From Rhodoferax sp. (GTDB taxonomy: Bacteria > Pseudomonadota > Gammaproteobacteria > Burkholderiales > Burkholderiaceae_C): a stretch of 64,000 bases of DNA. A program made the position numbers and the translations under genes. The notes under the pieces were generated by a model. It worked only from the letters and a program-made list of their open reading frames with translations, made no database searches and had not been told where the DNA came from. The stretch spans positions 108,123 to 172,122 of the forward strand of contig JARLJI010000058.1 of the NCBI GenBank assembly GCA_031291295.1, written 5' to 3'. Shown piece after piece: positions 10,846 to 19,843 of the stretch (position 1 is its first letter; the number at the start of each line of letters is the position of its first letter).

Positions 10846-12222
10846 TTATTGAAGTGCCTGCTCGGCCTGCAGGGCAAGATTCAGCACCGTGTCGTCGCGC
10901 AGCGCGCCGTGCCAGAGCATCAGGCCCACGGGCAACTCGTCCGCCGTGTGACACGGAATCGAGATGGCGCAGCCGTCCAGCATATTGACCACGCTGGTGT
11001 TGCGCAGCAGCAGGGCGTTGACGCGGAAGAACTCGGCGTCGCGCGCCGCATCCTGGGCCGCGTCCAGCCCTTGCGCCGGGGCCACGTCGGCGATCAAAGG
11101 CGCCACGATGGGCACGGTCGGCGACAGTACGGCGTCAAAGCCCTGCAGCGCGGCTTCCACACTGGCAATCCAGCCGCTCCTGGCCTGCATCAGATCGATG
11201 TACTCGTACGCCTTCATGGCCGCGCCGCGCTGGATGCGCGTCGCCACGCGCGGGTCGTAAGCCGCCGCGTGGCGCTCCAGCAGGGGCCGGTGCCAGCTGT
11301 AGCTTTCCGCGGCGGAGAAACCGCCCGTGGACTGGAGTGCGCCGAGATCGCGAATCGCGGCCAGCGGAATTTCTTCAATGCGGGCGCCGGCCGCGCGCAG
11401 CACCTGCAGCGTACGCGCAAAGGCGCGCGCCACCGTGGTATCGAGCCCATCCAGCATGCCGGTCGTGACTACTGCCAGGCGGTAGCTCGAGAGCGGGGCG
11501 TTGCTGCGGATGATGCGCCGCGCCGCCAGAATCTGGTGCGCCAGCATGGCGTCGCGCACCGAGCGCGTCATGGCGCAGGCGGTGTCCAGCGTGCTGGACA
11601 AGGGCAGGGCGCCTTCGGTGGGGACCAGCCGCGCGGTGTTTTTGAAACCCACGATGCCGTTCAGCGCGGCCGGGATGCGGATCGAGCCGCCGGTATCGGA
11701 GCCCAAGCCAATGAAGGCGGCTCCCGTCGCCACCGATACGGCTGCGCCCGAAGAGGAGCCGCCGGGAATGCGGGCCGGCGAGGCCGCGCCGTCAGCGGGC
11801 TGATTGAACCGGCCGTCCCACGCCGCCGGGGTGCCGAAATGCGGATTGGTGCCCACGCCCGAAAACGCGAATTCCACCATGTTGGTGCGCCCGATCAGAG
11901 CGCCGCCGGCCGCCCGCAGGCGCGCCACGGCGGGGCCATCTGCGGTCGCGGCGGGCGCACCGACCAGCACGGCCGATCCGGCGGCCGTGGTCTGTCCCGC
12001 GATGTCAAAAAGGTCCTTGACCGAGATGGCGAGGCCGGCCAGCGGCCGGTAGGTCCGGGCCTCGTCGCCGGCGACACTGCGGGCCTCGTGGAACATGGTT
12101 TTGAGAAAAACATGGTCGCAGGCGGCAGACTGGGCGGCAGCAATGGATTTTTCAATTTCCGCGCTTGCGCTGGTCTGGCCGGAGCGGATGTGTTGCAGGG
12201 TGGTGTGGAGGTCGGCGAGCAT
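10846..12222 (-). CDS. Amidase signature family hydrolase
   Basis: The 458-residue protein belongs to the Ser-cisSer-Lys amidase family. The catalytic Lys is K69 in ISVKDLFD. The Gly/Ser-rich signature GGSSSGAA is at about 154-161 and the nucleophile lies in GSDTGGS (175-180). It is shorter and more divergent than GatA and has no gatB or gatC beside it, so a free-standing amidase is more likely than the tRNA amidotransferase subunit. The substrate is unknown. The 228-bp gap downstream holds the dadA-side terminator and a doubtful 57-codon ORF; I see no convincing gene there. Confidence 0.87.
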   Translation of the reverse strand: MLADLHTTLQHIRSGQTSASAEIEKSIAAAQSAACDHVFLKTMFHEARSVAGDEARTYRPLAGLAISVKDLFDIAGQTTAAGSAVLVGAPAATADGPAVARLRAAGGALIGRTNMVEFAFSGVGTNPHFGTPAAWDGRFNQPADGAASPARIPGGSSSGAAVSVATGAAFIGLGSDTGGSIRIPAALNGIVGFKNTARLVPTEGALPLSSTLDTACAMTRSVRDAMLAHQILAARRIIRSNAPLSSYRLAVVTTGMLDGLDTTVARAFARTLQVLRAAGARIEEIPLAAIRDLGALQSTGGFSAAESYSWHRPLLERHAAAYDPRVATRIQRGAAMKAYEYIDLMQARSGWIASVEAALQGFDAVLSPTVPIVAPLIADVAPAQGLDAAQDAARDAEFFRVNALLLRNTSVVNMLDGCAISIPCHTADELPVGLMLWHGALRDDTVLNLALQAEQALQ

Positions 12223-12240
12223 GATTTCTGAGAGGCGGTG

Positions 12241-12435
12241 TGCTAGAATCCTTGGGTTTTGCTGAATGGCTTTGATGGCTGTTCAGCAAGGCAAATCGCA
12301 AACCAGTCCGGATAAGGTGTTTGCAGCGTATGTGCATGCAGCGTATACGCGGCAAAAGGTATTGCGGCCTTCGGGGCATATCTCGGGGGTTGCAATAGCG
12401 GACTGGATTTTAGACCCAACCTTTGGAGTTCAACT
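12241..12435 (+). promoter_or_regulatory. rpsB promoter and structured leader
   Basis: TGCTAGAAT at 12241-12249 is an extended -10 element. Just downstream, TTGCTGAA (12259-12266) pairs perfectly with TTCAGCAA (12282-12289). The leader is about 180 nt long. In many bacteria the rpsB leader is a binding site through which ribosomal protein S2 limits its own synthesis, and the length and hairpin fit that role. No protein-coding ORF is evident here. Confidence 0.55.
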
Positions 12436-13188
12436 ATGTCCGTTACCATGCGTGAAATGCTGGAAGCCGGTGTCCACTTCGGTCACCAAACGCGCTTCTG
12501 GAACCCGAAGATGGCCCCGTATATCTTCGGCCATCGCAACAAAATCCACATCATCAACCTCGAAAAATCGCTGCCGATGTTCGAGGAGGCCGCCAAGTTC
12601 GTGCGCCAGTTGTCCGCCAACCGCGGCACCATCCTGATGGTCGGCACCAAGCGCCAGGCCCGCGACATCGTCGCGACGGAAGCCAAGCGCGCCGGCGTGC
12701 CTTACGTCGACCAGCGCTGGCTCGGCGGCATGCTGACCAATTTCAAGACGGTCAAGACCTCCATCAAGCGCCTGAAAGACATGAAGGCGCAGCAGGAAGG
12801 CGGTCTGGATGCCATGAGCAAGAAAGAGCAGCTCATGTTCGCCCGCGAGATGGAAAAGCTCGAAAAAGACATCGGCGGCATTCAGGACATGACGGCCCTG
12901 CCGGATGCGATCTTCGTGATCGACGTCGGCTACCACAAGATTGCCATCGCCGAAGCCAAGAAGCTCGGCATCCCGCTGATTGGTGTGGTGGATTCCAACC
13001 ACTCCCCGGTGGGCATCGACTACGTGATCCCCGGTAACGACGACTCCTCCAAGGCGGTGCAGTTGTATGCCCGCGGTATCGCGGACGCGATCCTGGAAGG
13101 TCGTTCCAACGTCATGACCGACATGGTGAAGGCGGTGTCGGCCGAGAGCGGCGATGAATTTGTGGAAGTGAACGAAACGGCGGCCTGA
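12436..13188 (+). CDS. rpsB: 30S ribosomal protein S2
   Basis: S2 binds the back of the 30S head-body junction and is needed for S1 assembly. The 250-residue product starts with [20 protein letters not shown], the family signature, and contains the conserved [22 protein letters not shown] region. The start is fixed by the family N-terminus. It heads the rpsB-tsf-pyrH-frr cluster, with a terminator or attenuator between it and tsf. Confidence 0.98.
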   Translation: MSVTMREMLEAGVHFGHQTRFWNPKMAPYIFGHRNKIHIINLEKSLPMFEEAAKFVRQLSANRGTILMVGTKRQARDIVATEAKRAGVPYVDQRWLGGMLTNFKTVKTSIKRLKDMKAQQEGGLDAMSKKEQLMFAREMEKLEKDIGGIQDMTALPDAIFVIDVGYHKIAIAEAKKLGIPLIGVVDSNHSPVGIDYVIPGNDDSSKAVQLYARGIADAILEGRSNVMTDMVKAVSAESGDEFVEVNETAA

Positions 13189-13224
13189 AGCGCGCCCCCT
13201 GACGCGAACCGACGCGGAAAAAGT

Positions 13225-13249
13225 GGGGCTTCATGGCCCCTTTTTTTTT
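13225..13249 (+). terminator. Intrinsic terminator/attenuator between rpsB and tsf
   Basis: GGGGC and GCCCC enclose a 6-nt loop and are followed by nine T residues. A partial terminator at this position would make S2 more abundant than EF-Ts, as in the E. coli operon. Confidence 0.8.
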
Positions 13250-13293
13250 AACTCCCTTGTTAATTGAATTGAACTGAAGTGACGGAGAAACAA

Positions 13294-14217
13294 ATGGCTG
13301 CAATTACCGCAAGCATGGTGGCTGAACTGCGCGGCAAGACCGACGCGCCGATGATGGAATGCAAGAAGGCACTGACGGAAGCCGAAGGCAACATGGAAAA
13401 GGCCGAAGAGTTGCTGCGCGTCAAGCTCGGGAACAAGGCCGGCAAGGCCGCCGCCCGCATCACCGCGGAAGGCGTTGTCGCCAGCTTTATCGAGGGCACC
13501 ACGGGTGCCTTGCTCGAAGTCAATTGCGAAACCGACTTCGTGACCAAGAACGACAGCTTTCTGGCGCTGACCCGGGCTGCGGTCGAACTGATCGCCAGGA
13601 ACAATCCGGCCGACGCGGCGGCCCTGGGCGCGCTAGCCTACAGCCAGGACGGCTTTGGCCCGACGCTGGAAGATGTGCGCAGGGGACTGATCGGCAAGAT
13701 CGGCGAAAACATGACCTTTCGCCGCTTCAAACGCTTTGCCTCGGGTGCCAAGCTGGCCACGTATGTGCACGGCACGCGCATCGGCGTGATGGTGGAATAC
13801 GAAGGGGATGAGACCGCGGCCAGGGACGTTGCCATGCACGTGGCCGCCATGAAGCCGGTGGCCTTGTCCAGCGCCGATGTGCCCGCCGAACTGGTGGCCA
13901 AGGAGCGTTCGGTGGCGGCTGCCAAGGCGGCTGAAGATGCCGCTACGGCAACCGCGGCCGGCAAGCCCGTGCAATCGCCTGAAATCGTGGCCAAGCGGGT
14001 GGAAGGCGGCGTGCAGAAGTTCCTCAAGGAAGTCTCGCTGTACAACCAGGCGTTCGTCAAGAATGACAAGCAGACGGTCGAGCAGATGCTGAAAGAGCGC
14101 GGCACCACGGTGAAGTCATTCACGCTGTACGTGGTCGGCGAAGGCATCGAGAAGAAGGCGGACGACTTTGCCGCCGAGGTGGCCGCCCAGGTCGCCGCCG
14201 CGAAACAAGGCGCTTAA
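13294..14217 (+). CDS. tsf: Elongation factor Ts
   Basis: EF-Ts is the nucleotide-exchange factor that recycles EF-Tu-GDP. The 307-residue protein has the N-terminal [20 protein letters not shown], the core TDFVTKND motif and the usual C-terminal module. I chose the ATG at 13294 rather than the ORF start at 13279 because GACGGAG precedes it and the family begins with MAAIT. It lies between rpsB and pyrH in the conserved order. Confidence 0.97.
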   Translation: MAAITASMVAELRGKTDAPMMECKKALTEAEGNMEKAEELLRVKLGNKAGKAAARITAEGVVASFIEGTTGALLEVNCETDFVTKNDSFLALTRAAVELIARNNPADAAALGALAYSQDGFGPTLEDVRRGLIGKIGENMTFRRFKRFASGAKLATYVHGTRIGVMVEYEGDETAARDVAMHVAAMKPVALSSADVPAELVAKERSVAAAKAAEDAATATAAGKPVQSPEIVAKRVEGGVQKFLKEVSLYNQAFVKNDKQTVEQMLKERGTTVKSFTLYVVGEGIEKKADDFAAEVAAQVAAAKQGA

Positions 14218-14232
14218 GTATTCCTTAAGCTT

Positions 14233-14256
14233 CGGGTCCGATACTTGCCGGACCCG
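14233..14256 (+). terminator. Stem-loop after tsf
   Basis: CGGGTCCG pairs perfectly with CGGACCCG around an 8-nt loop, 16 bp after the tsf stop. No T-run follows, so it may be a Rho-dependent site, an RNA 3'-end stabiliser or a processing site rather than a full intrinsic terminator. Confidence 0.4.
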
Positions 14257-14308
14257 GGCCTTGCGCTTGTTACCCCGCTAAACTCACACCAACCCAAGGA
14301 GCCCCCAC

Positions 14309-15031
14309 ATGCCCGACGCCAAACCAGCCCACAAGCGCATCTTGTTGAAGCTGTCGGGCGAGGCCCTGATGGGGGACGACGCGTTCGGCATCAACCGTGC
14401 GACCATCGTTCGCATGGTGGAAGAGATTGCCGAAGTGACCCGCCTGGGCGTGGAGATCGCCGTGGTGATCGGCGGCGGCAACATCTTTCGCGGCGTCGCC
14501 GGGGGCTCGGTCGGCATGGACCGGGCCACGGCCGACTACATGGGAATGCTGGCCACCGTGATGAATGCGCTGGCGCTGGCCGACACCATGAACAAGGCCG
14601 GGTTGACGGCGCGCGTGATGTCCGCCATTGCCATCGAGCAGGTGGTCGAGCCGTATGTGCGGCCCAAGGCGCTGCAGTACCTGGAAGAGGGCAAGGTGGT
14701 GATTTTTGCCGCCGGCACGGGCAACCCATTTTTCACCACCGATACCGCTGCGGCACTGCGCGGCGCGGAGATCGGTGCGGAACTGGTGCTCAAGGCCACC
14801 AAGGTGGACGGGGTGTACTCGGCGGACCCGAAAAAGGATCCGAGCGCGACCCGCTATACCAAAATATCGTTTGACGAAGCGATCGCGAAAAATCTGGGCA
14901 TCCTGGACGCCACGGCCTTTGCGCTGTGCCGCGACCAGAAGCTGCCGATCAAGGTGTTCTCCATTTTCAAACACGGTGCGCTCAAGCGGGTGGTGATGGG
15001 AGAGGACGAAGGAACGCTGGTGTATGTCTGA
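14309..15031 (+). CDS. pyrH: Uridylate kinase (UMP kinase)
   Basis: PyrH phosphorylates UMP to UDP in pyrimidine nucleotide synthesis; it is the bacterial hexameric amino-acid-kinase-fold type. The 240-residue protein shows [14 protein letters not shown] at the N-terminus, the glycine-rich [10 protein letters not shown], and the UMP/ATP-site region [20 protein letters not shown] precedes the ATG. Its neighbours tsf and frr are the usual ones. Confidence 0.97.
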   Translation: MPDAKPAHKRILLKLSGEALMGDDAFGINRATIVRMVEEIAEVTRLGVEIAVVIGGGNIFRGVAGGSVGMDRATADYMGMLATVMNALALADTMNKAGLTARVMSAIAIEQVVEPYVRPKALQYLEEGKVVIFAAGTGNPFFTTDTAAALRGAEIGAELVLKATKVDGVYSADPKKDPSATRYTKISFDEAIAKNLGILDATAFALCRDQKLPIKVFSIFKHGALKRVVMGEDEGTLVYV

Positions 15032-15041
15032 GGAGAGAAAC

Positions 15042-15602
15042 ATGACAATTGCCGACATCAAGAAGACGACGGAAGCGAAGATGGATCAGTCCATCAGCGC
15101 GTTCAAAAGCAACCTTACCAAGATCCGCACGGGACGGGCCAACCCGGCTCTGCTGGACACGTTGCATATCGACTATTACGGCACCCTGATGCCCATCAAC
15201 CAGGTGGCCAATGTGTCGCTGCTGGATTCGCGCACCATCAGCATCCAGCCCTGGGAAAAAGGCATGGGTGCCAAGATCGAAAAGGCGATCCGCGAGAGCG
15301 ACCTGGGGCTGAATCCCTCGTCCATGGGCGACCTGATTCGCGTGCCGATGCCACCCATGAGCGAAGAGCGCCGCAAGGAGCTCACCAAGGTGGTCAAGAG
15401 CGAGGGCGAAGGTGCCAAGATCGCCGTGCGCAATCTGCGCCGCGATGGCAACGAAGCGGTCAAGAAACTGGTGAAAGACAAACTGGCGTCCGAGGACGAC
15501 CAGAAGCGGGCCGAGGCAGAGATCCAGAAGGTGACCGACCGGCACATCGCCGAGATCGACCATCTGGTGGCGGCCAAGGAGCAGGACATCATGGCGGTCT
15601 AG
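15042..15602 (+). CDS. frr: Ribosome recycling factor
   Basis: RRF works with EF-G to split post-termination ribosomes. The 186-residue protein is all-helical in domain I, with [13 protein letters not shown] and the [13 protein letters not shown] hinge-side motif. I use the ATG at 15042, preceded by GAGGAGAG, instead of the ORF start at 15024, because the family N-terminus is MTIADIKK. It follows pyrH by 10 bp and is surely co-transcribed. Confidence 0.97.
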   Translation: MTIADIKKTTEAKMDQSISAFKSNLTKIRTGRANPALLDTLHIDYYGTLMPINQVANVSLLDSRTISIQPWEKGMGAKIEKAIRESDLGLNPSSMGDLIRVPMPPMSEERRKELTKVVKSEGEGAKIAVRNLRRDGNEAVKKLVKDKLASEDDQKRAEAEIQKVTDRHIAEIDHLVAAKEQDIMAV

Positions 15603-15633
15603 CAGTGCCCCCACGCCGGTCCAGTCCAACACC

Positions 15634-16356
15634 ATGAGCCAAGTACCTCACCACATCGCCATCGTGATGGACGGTAACGGCCGCTGGGCGACGCGCCGGT
15701 ATTTGCCGCGCGTGGCCGGTCACAAGCAGGGCGTCGATGCACTGAATCGCTGCGTCAGGGCCTGTGCGGCGAGGGGCGTGGCGGTGCTCACCGTCTTTGC
15801 GTTTTCTTCCGAGAACTGGAATCGTCCGGTCGAGGAGGTGTCGGGTTTGATGGAACTGCTGGTCATGGCCCTGGGCCGGGAAGTGCCCAAGCTCAAGGCC
15901 GAGGGGGTGCAGCTGCATTTCGTGGGCGAGCGTGCGGGCCTGTCCGACAAGGTCAGCGCGGGTCTGGCCCAGGCCGAGGCCGTGACGGCACACAACACGC
16001 GACTGGTGCTCAACGTTTGTTTCAACTATGGCGGCCGCTGGGACATCGCCCAGGCCGCAGCCCGGCTCGCAGCGCAGGGGCAGCCCTTGACGGAGGCCAG
16101 CCTTGACCGCGCGATGGCGCTGGCGCATGTGCCGGATCCGGACTTGCTGATCCGCACCGGCGGCGAGCAGCGCATCAGCAATTTTCTGCTGTGGCAGGCG
16201 GCGTACTCGGAACTCTATTTCAGTGACAGCCTGTGGCCCGAGTTTGATGAAGCCGAACTCGATGCCGCGATTGCTGTGTTCAACCGGCGCGAGCGCCGCT
16301 TTGGCAAGACTTCCGCGCAGCTCGCCGGTGTGGCGAACGCGCAGAAGGTGGCCTGA
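15634..16356 (+). CDS. uppS: Isoprenyl transferase (undecaprenyl diphosphate synthase)
   Basis: This cis-prenyltransferase makes C55 undecaprenyl diphosphate, the lipid carrier for peptidoglycan and O-antigen. The 240-residue protein carries MDGNGRWA with the catalytic Asp at the N-terminus, FAFSSENW, and the C-terminal DLLIRTGGEQRISNFLLWQ. It sits between frr and cdsA, as in most Proteobacteria. Confidence 0.96.
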   Translation: MSQVPHHIAIVMDGNGRWATRRYLPRVAGHKQGVDALNRCVRACAARGVAVLTVFAFSSENWNRPVEEVSGLMELLVMALGREVPKLKAEGVQLHFVGERAGLSDKVSAGLAQAEAVTAHNTRLVLNVCFNYGGRWDIAQAAARLAAQGQPLTEASLDRAMALAHVPDPDLLIRTGGEQRISNFLLWQAAYSELYFSDSLWPEFDEAELDAAIAVFNRRERRFGKTSAQLAGVANAQKVA

Positions 16357-16365
16357 AAAAGCTTC

Positions 16366-17211
16366 ATGCTCAAACAGCGCATCATCACCGCCCTGGTCTT
16401 GCTGGCCATCCTGCTGCCAGCCCTGTTTTACCCGTCGCCCGATCCGTTTTGCGCCATCACGTTGGTGCTGATCGCGGCCGGTGCTTGGGAATGGGGGCGC
16501 CTCAATGGCTGCAGTAACCCGCTGGCCTGGCTGCTGGGCGCAGCCTGTGTGCTTTTGTGCGTTGGCAGCTGGGCTTTCGGCCTGTTGTCCACGCCCACGC
16601 CCTGGCTGTGGCGCTGTGTCGGCGCGGCGTGGGTGCTGGTGGGCGCGTGGCTATTGCGCACCGGTGTGGCGGGCTGGCCGCGTATTGCAAGGCCCATCCG
16701 GCTCGTCGGCGGGCTCGCTGCCGTATGGCTGGCCTGGCTGGCGATGGCCCAGGCGCGCGTGATCGGCATCAACTTCCTGTTGTCCATCCTGCTGCTGGTC
16801 TGGGTCGCCGACATCTTTGCGTATTTCGCCGGGCGGGCCTTCGGCACCCGCTTCACCCGGGGCAAGCTGGCCCCTGCCATCAGTCCGGGCAAGAGTTGGG
16901 AGGGGGTCTGGGGCGGAATGGCCGGGGTGGCCTTGCTGGCCGTCCTGTGGGTCTGGGCCGACGCGGCCTGGCAGGCGCCGGTGGCCAGCTTATACAGCCG
17001 CCTGATCAGCATGGGCTGGTGGGTGCTGCTGCCCGCGGTTCTGTTTATGGCGGCCATGAGCGTGGTCGGCGATCTGGTGGAGTCGCTCATCAAGCGCAGT
17101 GCGGGCGTCAAGGACAGCAGCGGCCTGTTGCCTGGCCACGGCGGCGTGCTGGATCGGGTGGACGCCTTGCTGCCGACCCTGCCGCTGGCCATGATGCTGA
17201 TCTCCTGGTGA
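16366..17211 (+). CDS. cdsA: Phosphatidate cytidylyltransferase
   Basis: CdsA converts phosphatidic acid and CTP to CDP-diacylglycerol, the precursor of all phospholipids, at the inner membrane. The 281-residue protein has about seven or eight hydrophobic segments and the C-terminal family signature SVVGDLVESLIKRSAGVKDS followed by PGHGGVLDRVD. It begins 9 bp after uppS and ends 5 bp before dxr. Confidence 0.96.
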   Translation: MLKQRIITALVLLAILLPALFYPSPDPFCAITLVLIAAGAWEWGRLNGCSNPLAWLLGAACVLLCVGSWAFGLLSTPTPWLWRCVGAAWVLVGAWLLRTGVAGWPRIARPIRLVGGLAAVWLAWLAMAQARVIGINFLLSILLLVWVADIFAYFAGRAFGTRFTRGKLAPAISPGKSWEGVWGGMAGVALLAVLWVWADAAWQAPVASLYSRLISMGWWVLLPAVLFMAAMSVVGDLVESLIKRSAGVKDSSGLLPGHGGVLDRVDALLPTLPLAMMLISW

Positions 17212-17216
17212 CGGCC

Positions 17217-18407
17217 ATGAAGCAGCGCGTTACCGTTCTAGGCTCGACCGGTTCCATTGGCACCAGCACGCTCGATGTGATGGCCCGGCACCCGGACCGC
17301 TTCGAGGTGTTTGCCCTCAGCGCGGCCACCCGGGTCGACCTGATGCTGCAGCAGTGTGTGCAGTTCAAGCCCCGATTTGCCGTGATGGCCAGCGCCCCGC
17401 ATGGCCGGGAACTGGCCCAAAAAATCAAGGCGAATGGGCTTGATGTCGAAGTACTGTATGGGCCAGATGCTATTGAATTCGTAGCGTCCCATGAATTGAC
17501 CGATACCGTCATGGCGGCCATCGTCGGGGCGGCCGGACTGGCCTCCTGCCTCGCTGCGGCCAGGGCGGGCAAGCGCCTGCTGCTGGCGAATAAAGAAGCG
17601 TTGGTGGTGGGCGGAGACGTGTTCATGCGAGCAGTCAGGGAGGGTGGGGCGATGCTGCTGCCGATCGACAGCGAGCATTCCGCCATCTTTCAATCATTGC
17701 CCGAAGACCCTGCAAGCTGGTCGCAAAGGGTTGAGAAAATCATCCTCACGTCGTCTGGCGGACCGTTTCGCACGCGCGACCCGGCGACGCTGCGCGATGT
17801 CACGCCTGACGAGGCCTGTGCGCATCCGAACTGGGTCATGGGACGCAAGATATCGGTGGATTCGGCCACCATGATGAACAAGGCACTCGAAGTCATCGAG
17901 GCCCGGTACCTGTTCGACATGCTGCCGCAACAGATTGAGGTGGTGATCCACCCGCAAAGCGTGATTCACTCCATGGTGCAGTACCGCGACGCCTCGGTTG
18001 TGGCCCAGCTCGGCACGCCCGACATGCGGGTGCCGATTGCCTATGGCCTGGCCTGGCCCGAGCGCATCGCATCGGGCGCCCAGGCGCTCGACTTCAGGAC
18101 CCTGTCGGGCATGACCTTCGAGTCATTTGAGACACAGGGGCATCGTGACCGCTTTCCGGGCCTGCAGCTCGCGTGGGAGGCGCTGCGCGCGCCCGCAGGC
18201 GCCTGTGCCACGCTGAATGCGGCCAATGAGGTTGCCGTGGCGGCCTTTCTGGACAACCGCATCCGGTTCGATCAGATTCACCATATCAATCTTGAAACTT
18301 TGCAAGCTGTTACGACCTCGATACCCCAGACGCTGGATGATTTGCTGGCGCTTGACGCGCGCGCGCGCGCAGCCGCGCAGCGTGTCGTGGCGCGCATGGA
18401 AACATGA
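17217..18407 (+). CDS. dxr: 1-deoxy-D-xylulose 5-phosphate reductoisomerase
   Basis: The second enzyme of the MEP isoprenoid pathway makes MEP from DXP with NADPH. The 396-residue protein has VLGSTGSIGTSTLDV for NADPH, metal/substrate motifs around IDSEHSAIFQ, and the MGRKISVDSATMMNKALE stretch. The true start is the ATG at 17217; the ORF track extends it wrongly upstream through cdsA in another frame. A copy of the dispersed 17-nt repeat encodes the segment DAIEFVAS before the conserved DTVMAAIVGAAGL. Confidence 0.97.
   Translation: MKQRVTVLGSTGSIGTSTLDVMARHPDRFEVFALSAATRVDLMLQQCVQFKPRFAVMASAPHGRELAQKIKANGLDVEVLYGPDAIEFVASHELTDTVMAAIVGAAGLASCLAAARAGKRLLLANKEALVVGGDVFMRAVREGGAMLLPIDSEHSAIFQSLPEDPASWSQRVEKIILTSSGGPFRTRDPATLRDVTPDEACAHPNWVMGRKISVDSATMMNKALEVIEARYLFDMLPQQIEVVIHPQSVIHSMVQYRDASVVAQLGTPDMRVPIAYGLAWPERIASGAQALDFRTLSGMTFESFETQGHRDRFPGLQLAWEALRAPAGACATLNAANEVAVAAFLDNRIRFDQIHHINLETLQAVTTSIPQTLDDLLALDARARAAAQRVVARMET
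17469..17485 (+). repeat. Dispersed 17-nt repeat inside dxr
   Basis: GCTATTGAATTCGTAGC fits the family consensus GCTAT-N8-TAGY exactly and is markedly AT-richer than its neighbourhood. Confidence 0.6.
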
Positions 18408-18425
18408 CATGGTGAAAGGTGGCAC

Positions 18426-19799
18426 ATGCTGACCCTTGTTGCTTTTTTGGTGGCCTTGGGCCTGCTGATTGCAGTGCACGAATATGGGCATTACCGGGTG
18501 GCTGTGGCATGTCGCGTCAAGGTGCTGCGCTTTTCGATTGGTTTCGGCACGACGCTGTTTCGCTGGCAACCCAAGAATCAAAAGCATGGGCAATCGACGG
18601 AATTCGTGATCGGCGCCTTTCCGGTAGGCGGCTACGTCAAGATGCTCGACGAGCGCGAGGCCCCGGTCGCGCCCGAGGAGCGGCACCTGGCGTTCAACAC
18701 CCAGCCTCTGCGCTCGCGCGCCGCCATCGTCGCGGCCGGCCCGATTGCCAACCTGTTGCTGGCGGTGCTGCTGTATTCGGCGGTCAGCTGGTACGGGCTC
18801 GAGGAGCCCAAGGCGGTGCTGGGCAGTCCGGTGGCGGGCTCCGTCGCTGCGCAGGCGGGTTTGCAGGGCGGCGAACTGGTGCAGCGCGCCGGCTTTGAGG
18901 ATGGCACGCTGGAGCCGGTGCGCTCGTTCGAATCGTTGAACTGGCTGCTGACCCGGGGCGCCCTGGATGGGCGCGATGTGCGCCTTGAGCTGGCGGGCCC
19001 GGACGGCGGTCCGGCGCACGACGTTCTGCTGCCGCTCAGCCAGCTGGATACGAAAGAAGCCGACGCACAGCTGCTGCGCAAGGTCGGCCTGGTCGCGCCG
19101 TGGACCCGCCCCGTGGTGGGCGATGTCATGGCGGGCAGCGCGGCCGAAAAATCGGGTCTGCGCAAGGGCGACGTGGTCGATGCGATCGGCGCCACCCGCA
19201 TCTTTGACGGACGCCAGTTGCGCGACGTGATTCGGGCGTCGGTTCGGGGCTCGCAGCCGCTGGCGCAGGCGTGGCGGGTGGAACGCGACAACAAGACCGT
19301 GGTGCTCAGCGTGCTGCCGCAAGTGGTGCAGGACGGCGCAGTTGCGGTCGGAAAAATCGGGGCCTACGTGGGGGCACCTCCTGAATTCGTCACGGTCCGG
19401 TATGGGCCGCTCGATGGGTTGTGGCGTGGGGTCACGCGCACCTGGGAGGTGTCCGCGTTGACGCTTCGCATGATGGGCAAGATGCTGATTGGCGAGGCCT
19501 CGCTCAAGAATCTGAGCGGACCGCTGACCATTGCCGACTACGCCGGCAAGTCGGCCAGCATGGGGCTTTCGCAATACCTGGTGTTTCTGGCCCTGATCAG
19601 CGTCAGCCTGGGCGTGCTCAACCTGCTGCCGCTGCCGGTCCTCGATGGCGGGCACCTGATGTATTATCTTTGGGAAGCCGTGACGGGTAAGAGCGTGTCA
19701 GAGGCATGGATGGGATGGTTGCAGCGCGGTGGTGTGGCCTTGCTGCTGCTCATGATGTCGATTGCGCTGTTCAATGACGTTGCCCGTATCTTTGGTTAA
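18426..19799 (+). CDS. rseP: RIP metalloprotease RseP (site-2 protease)
   Basis: This inner-membrane zinc protease cuts anti-sigma factor RseA inside the membrane to release sigma-E. The 457-residue protein has the HEYGH zinc motif in the first transmembrane segment, a PDZ region in the periplasmic middle (probably two), and the third zinc ligand in LPVLDGGHLMYYLWE near the C-terminus. Its place directly before bamA and skp matches its job in envelope stress control. Confidence 0.96.
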   Translation: MLTLVAFLVALGLLIAVHEYGHYRVAVACRVKVLRFSIGFGTTLFRWQPKNQKHGQSTEFVIGAFPVGGYVKMLDEREAPVAPEERHLAFNTQPLRSRAAIVAAGPIANLLLAVLLYSAVSWYGLEEPKAVLGSPVAGSVAAQAGLQGGELVQRAGFEDGTLEPVRSFESLNWLLTRGALDGRDVRLELAGPDGGPAHDVLLPLSQLDTKEADAQLLRKVGLVAPWTRPVVGDVMAGSAAEKSGLRKGDVVDAIGATRIFDGRQLRDVIRASVRGSQPLAQAWRVERDNKTVVLSVLPQVVQDGAVAVGKIGAYVGAPPEFVTVRYGPLDGLWRGVTRTWEVSALTLRMMGKMLIGEASLKNLSGPLTIADYAGKSASMGLSQYLVFLALISVSLGVLNLLPLPVLDGGHLMYYLWEAVTGKSVSEAWMGWLQRGGVALLLLMMSIALFNDVARIFG

Positions 19800-19843
19800 C
19801 TACACGCCGGCCCCTTTGGGCAGCGTCGGCATCACCTTCATTC

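Noticed and set aside
10620-10846. 57-codon minus-strand ORF between the amidase and dadA
   Set aside because: No ribosome-binding site, low-complexity Ala run, ends in the terminator; no similarity I recognise.
16557-17216. N-terminal extension of the dxr ORF through cdsA
   Set aside because: This part is out-of-frame translation of cdsA; DXR begins at ATG 17217 with its NADPH motif.
17469-17485. EcoRI-like palindromes in the repeats as a restriction or CRISPR signal
   Set aside because: Copies are scattered singly in different genes with no regular spacing or spacers, so they are not a CRISPR array; GAATTC is incidental to a few copies.
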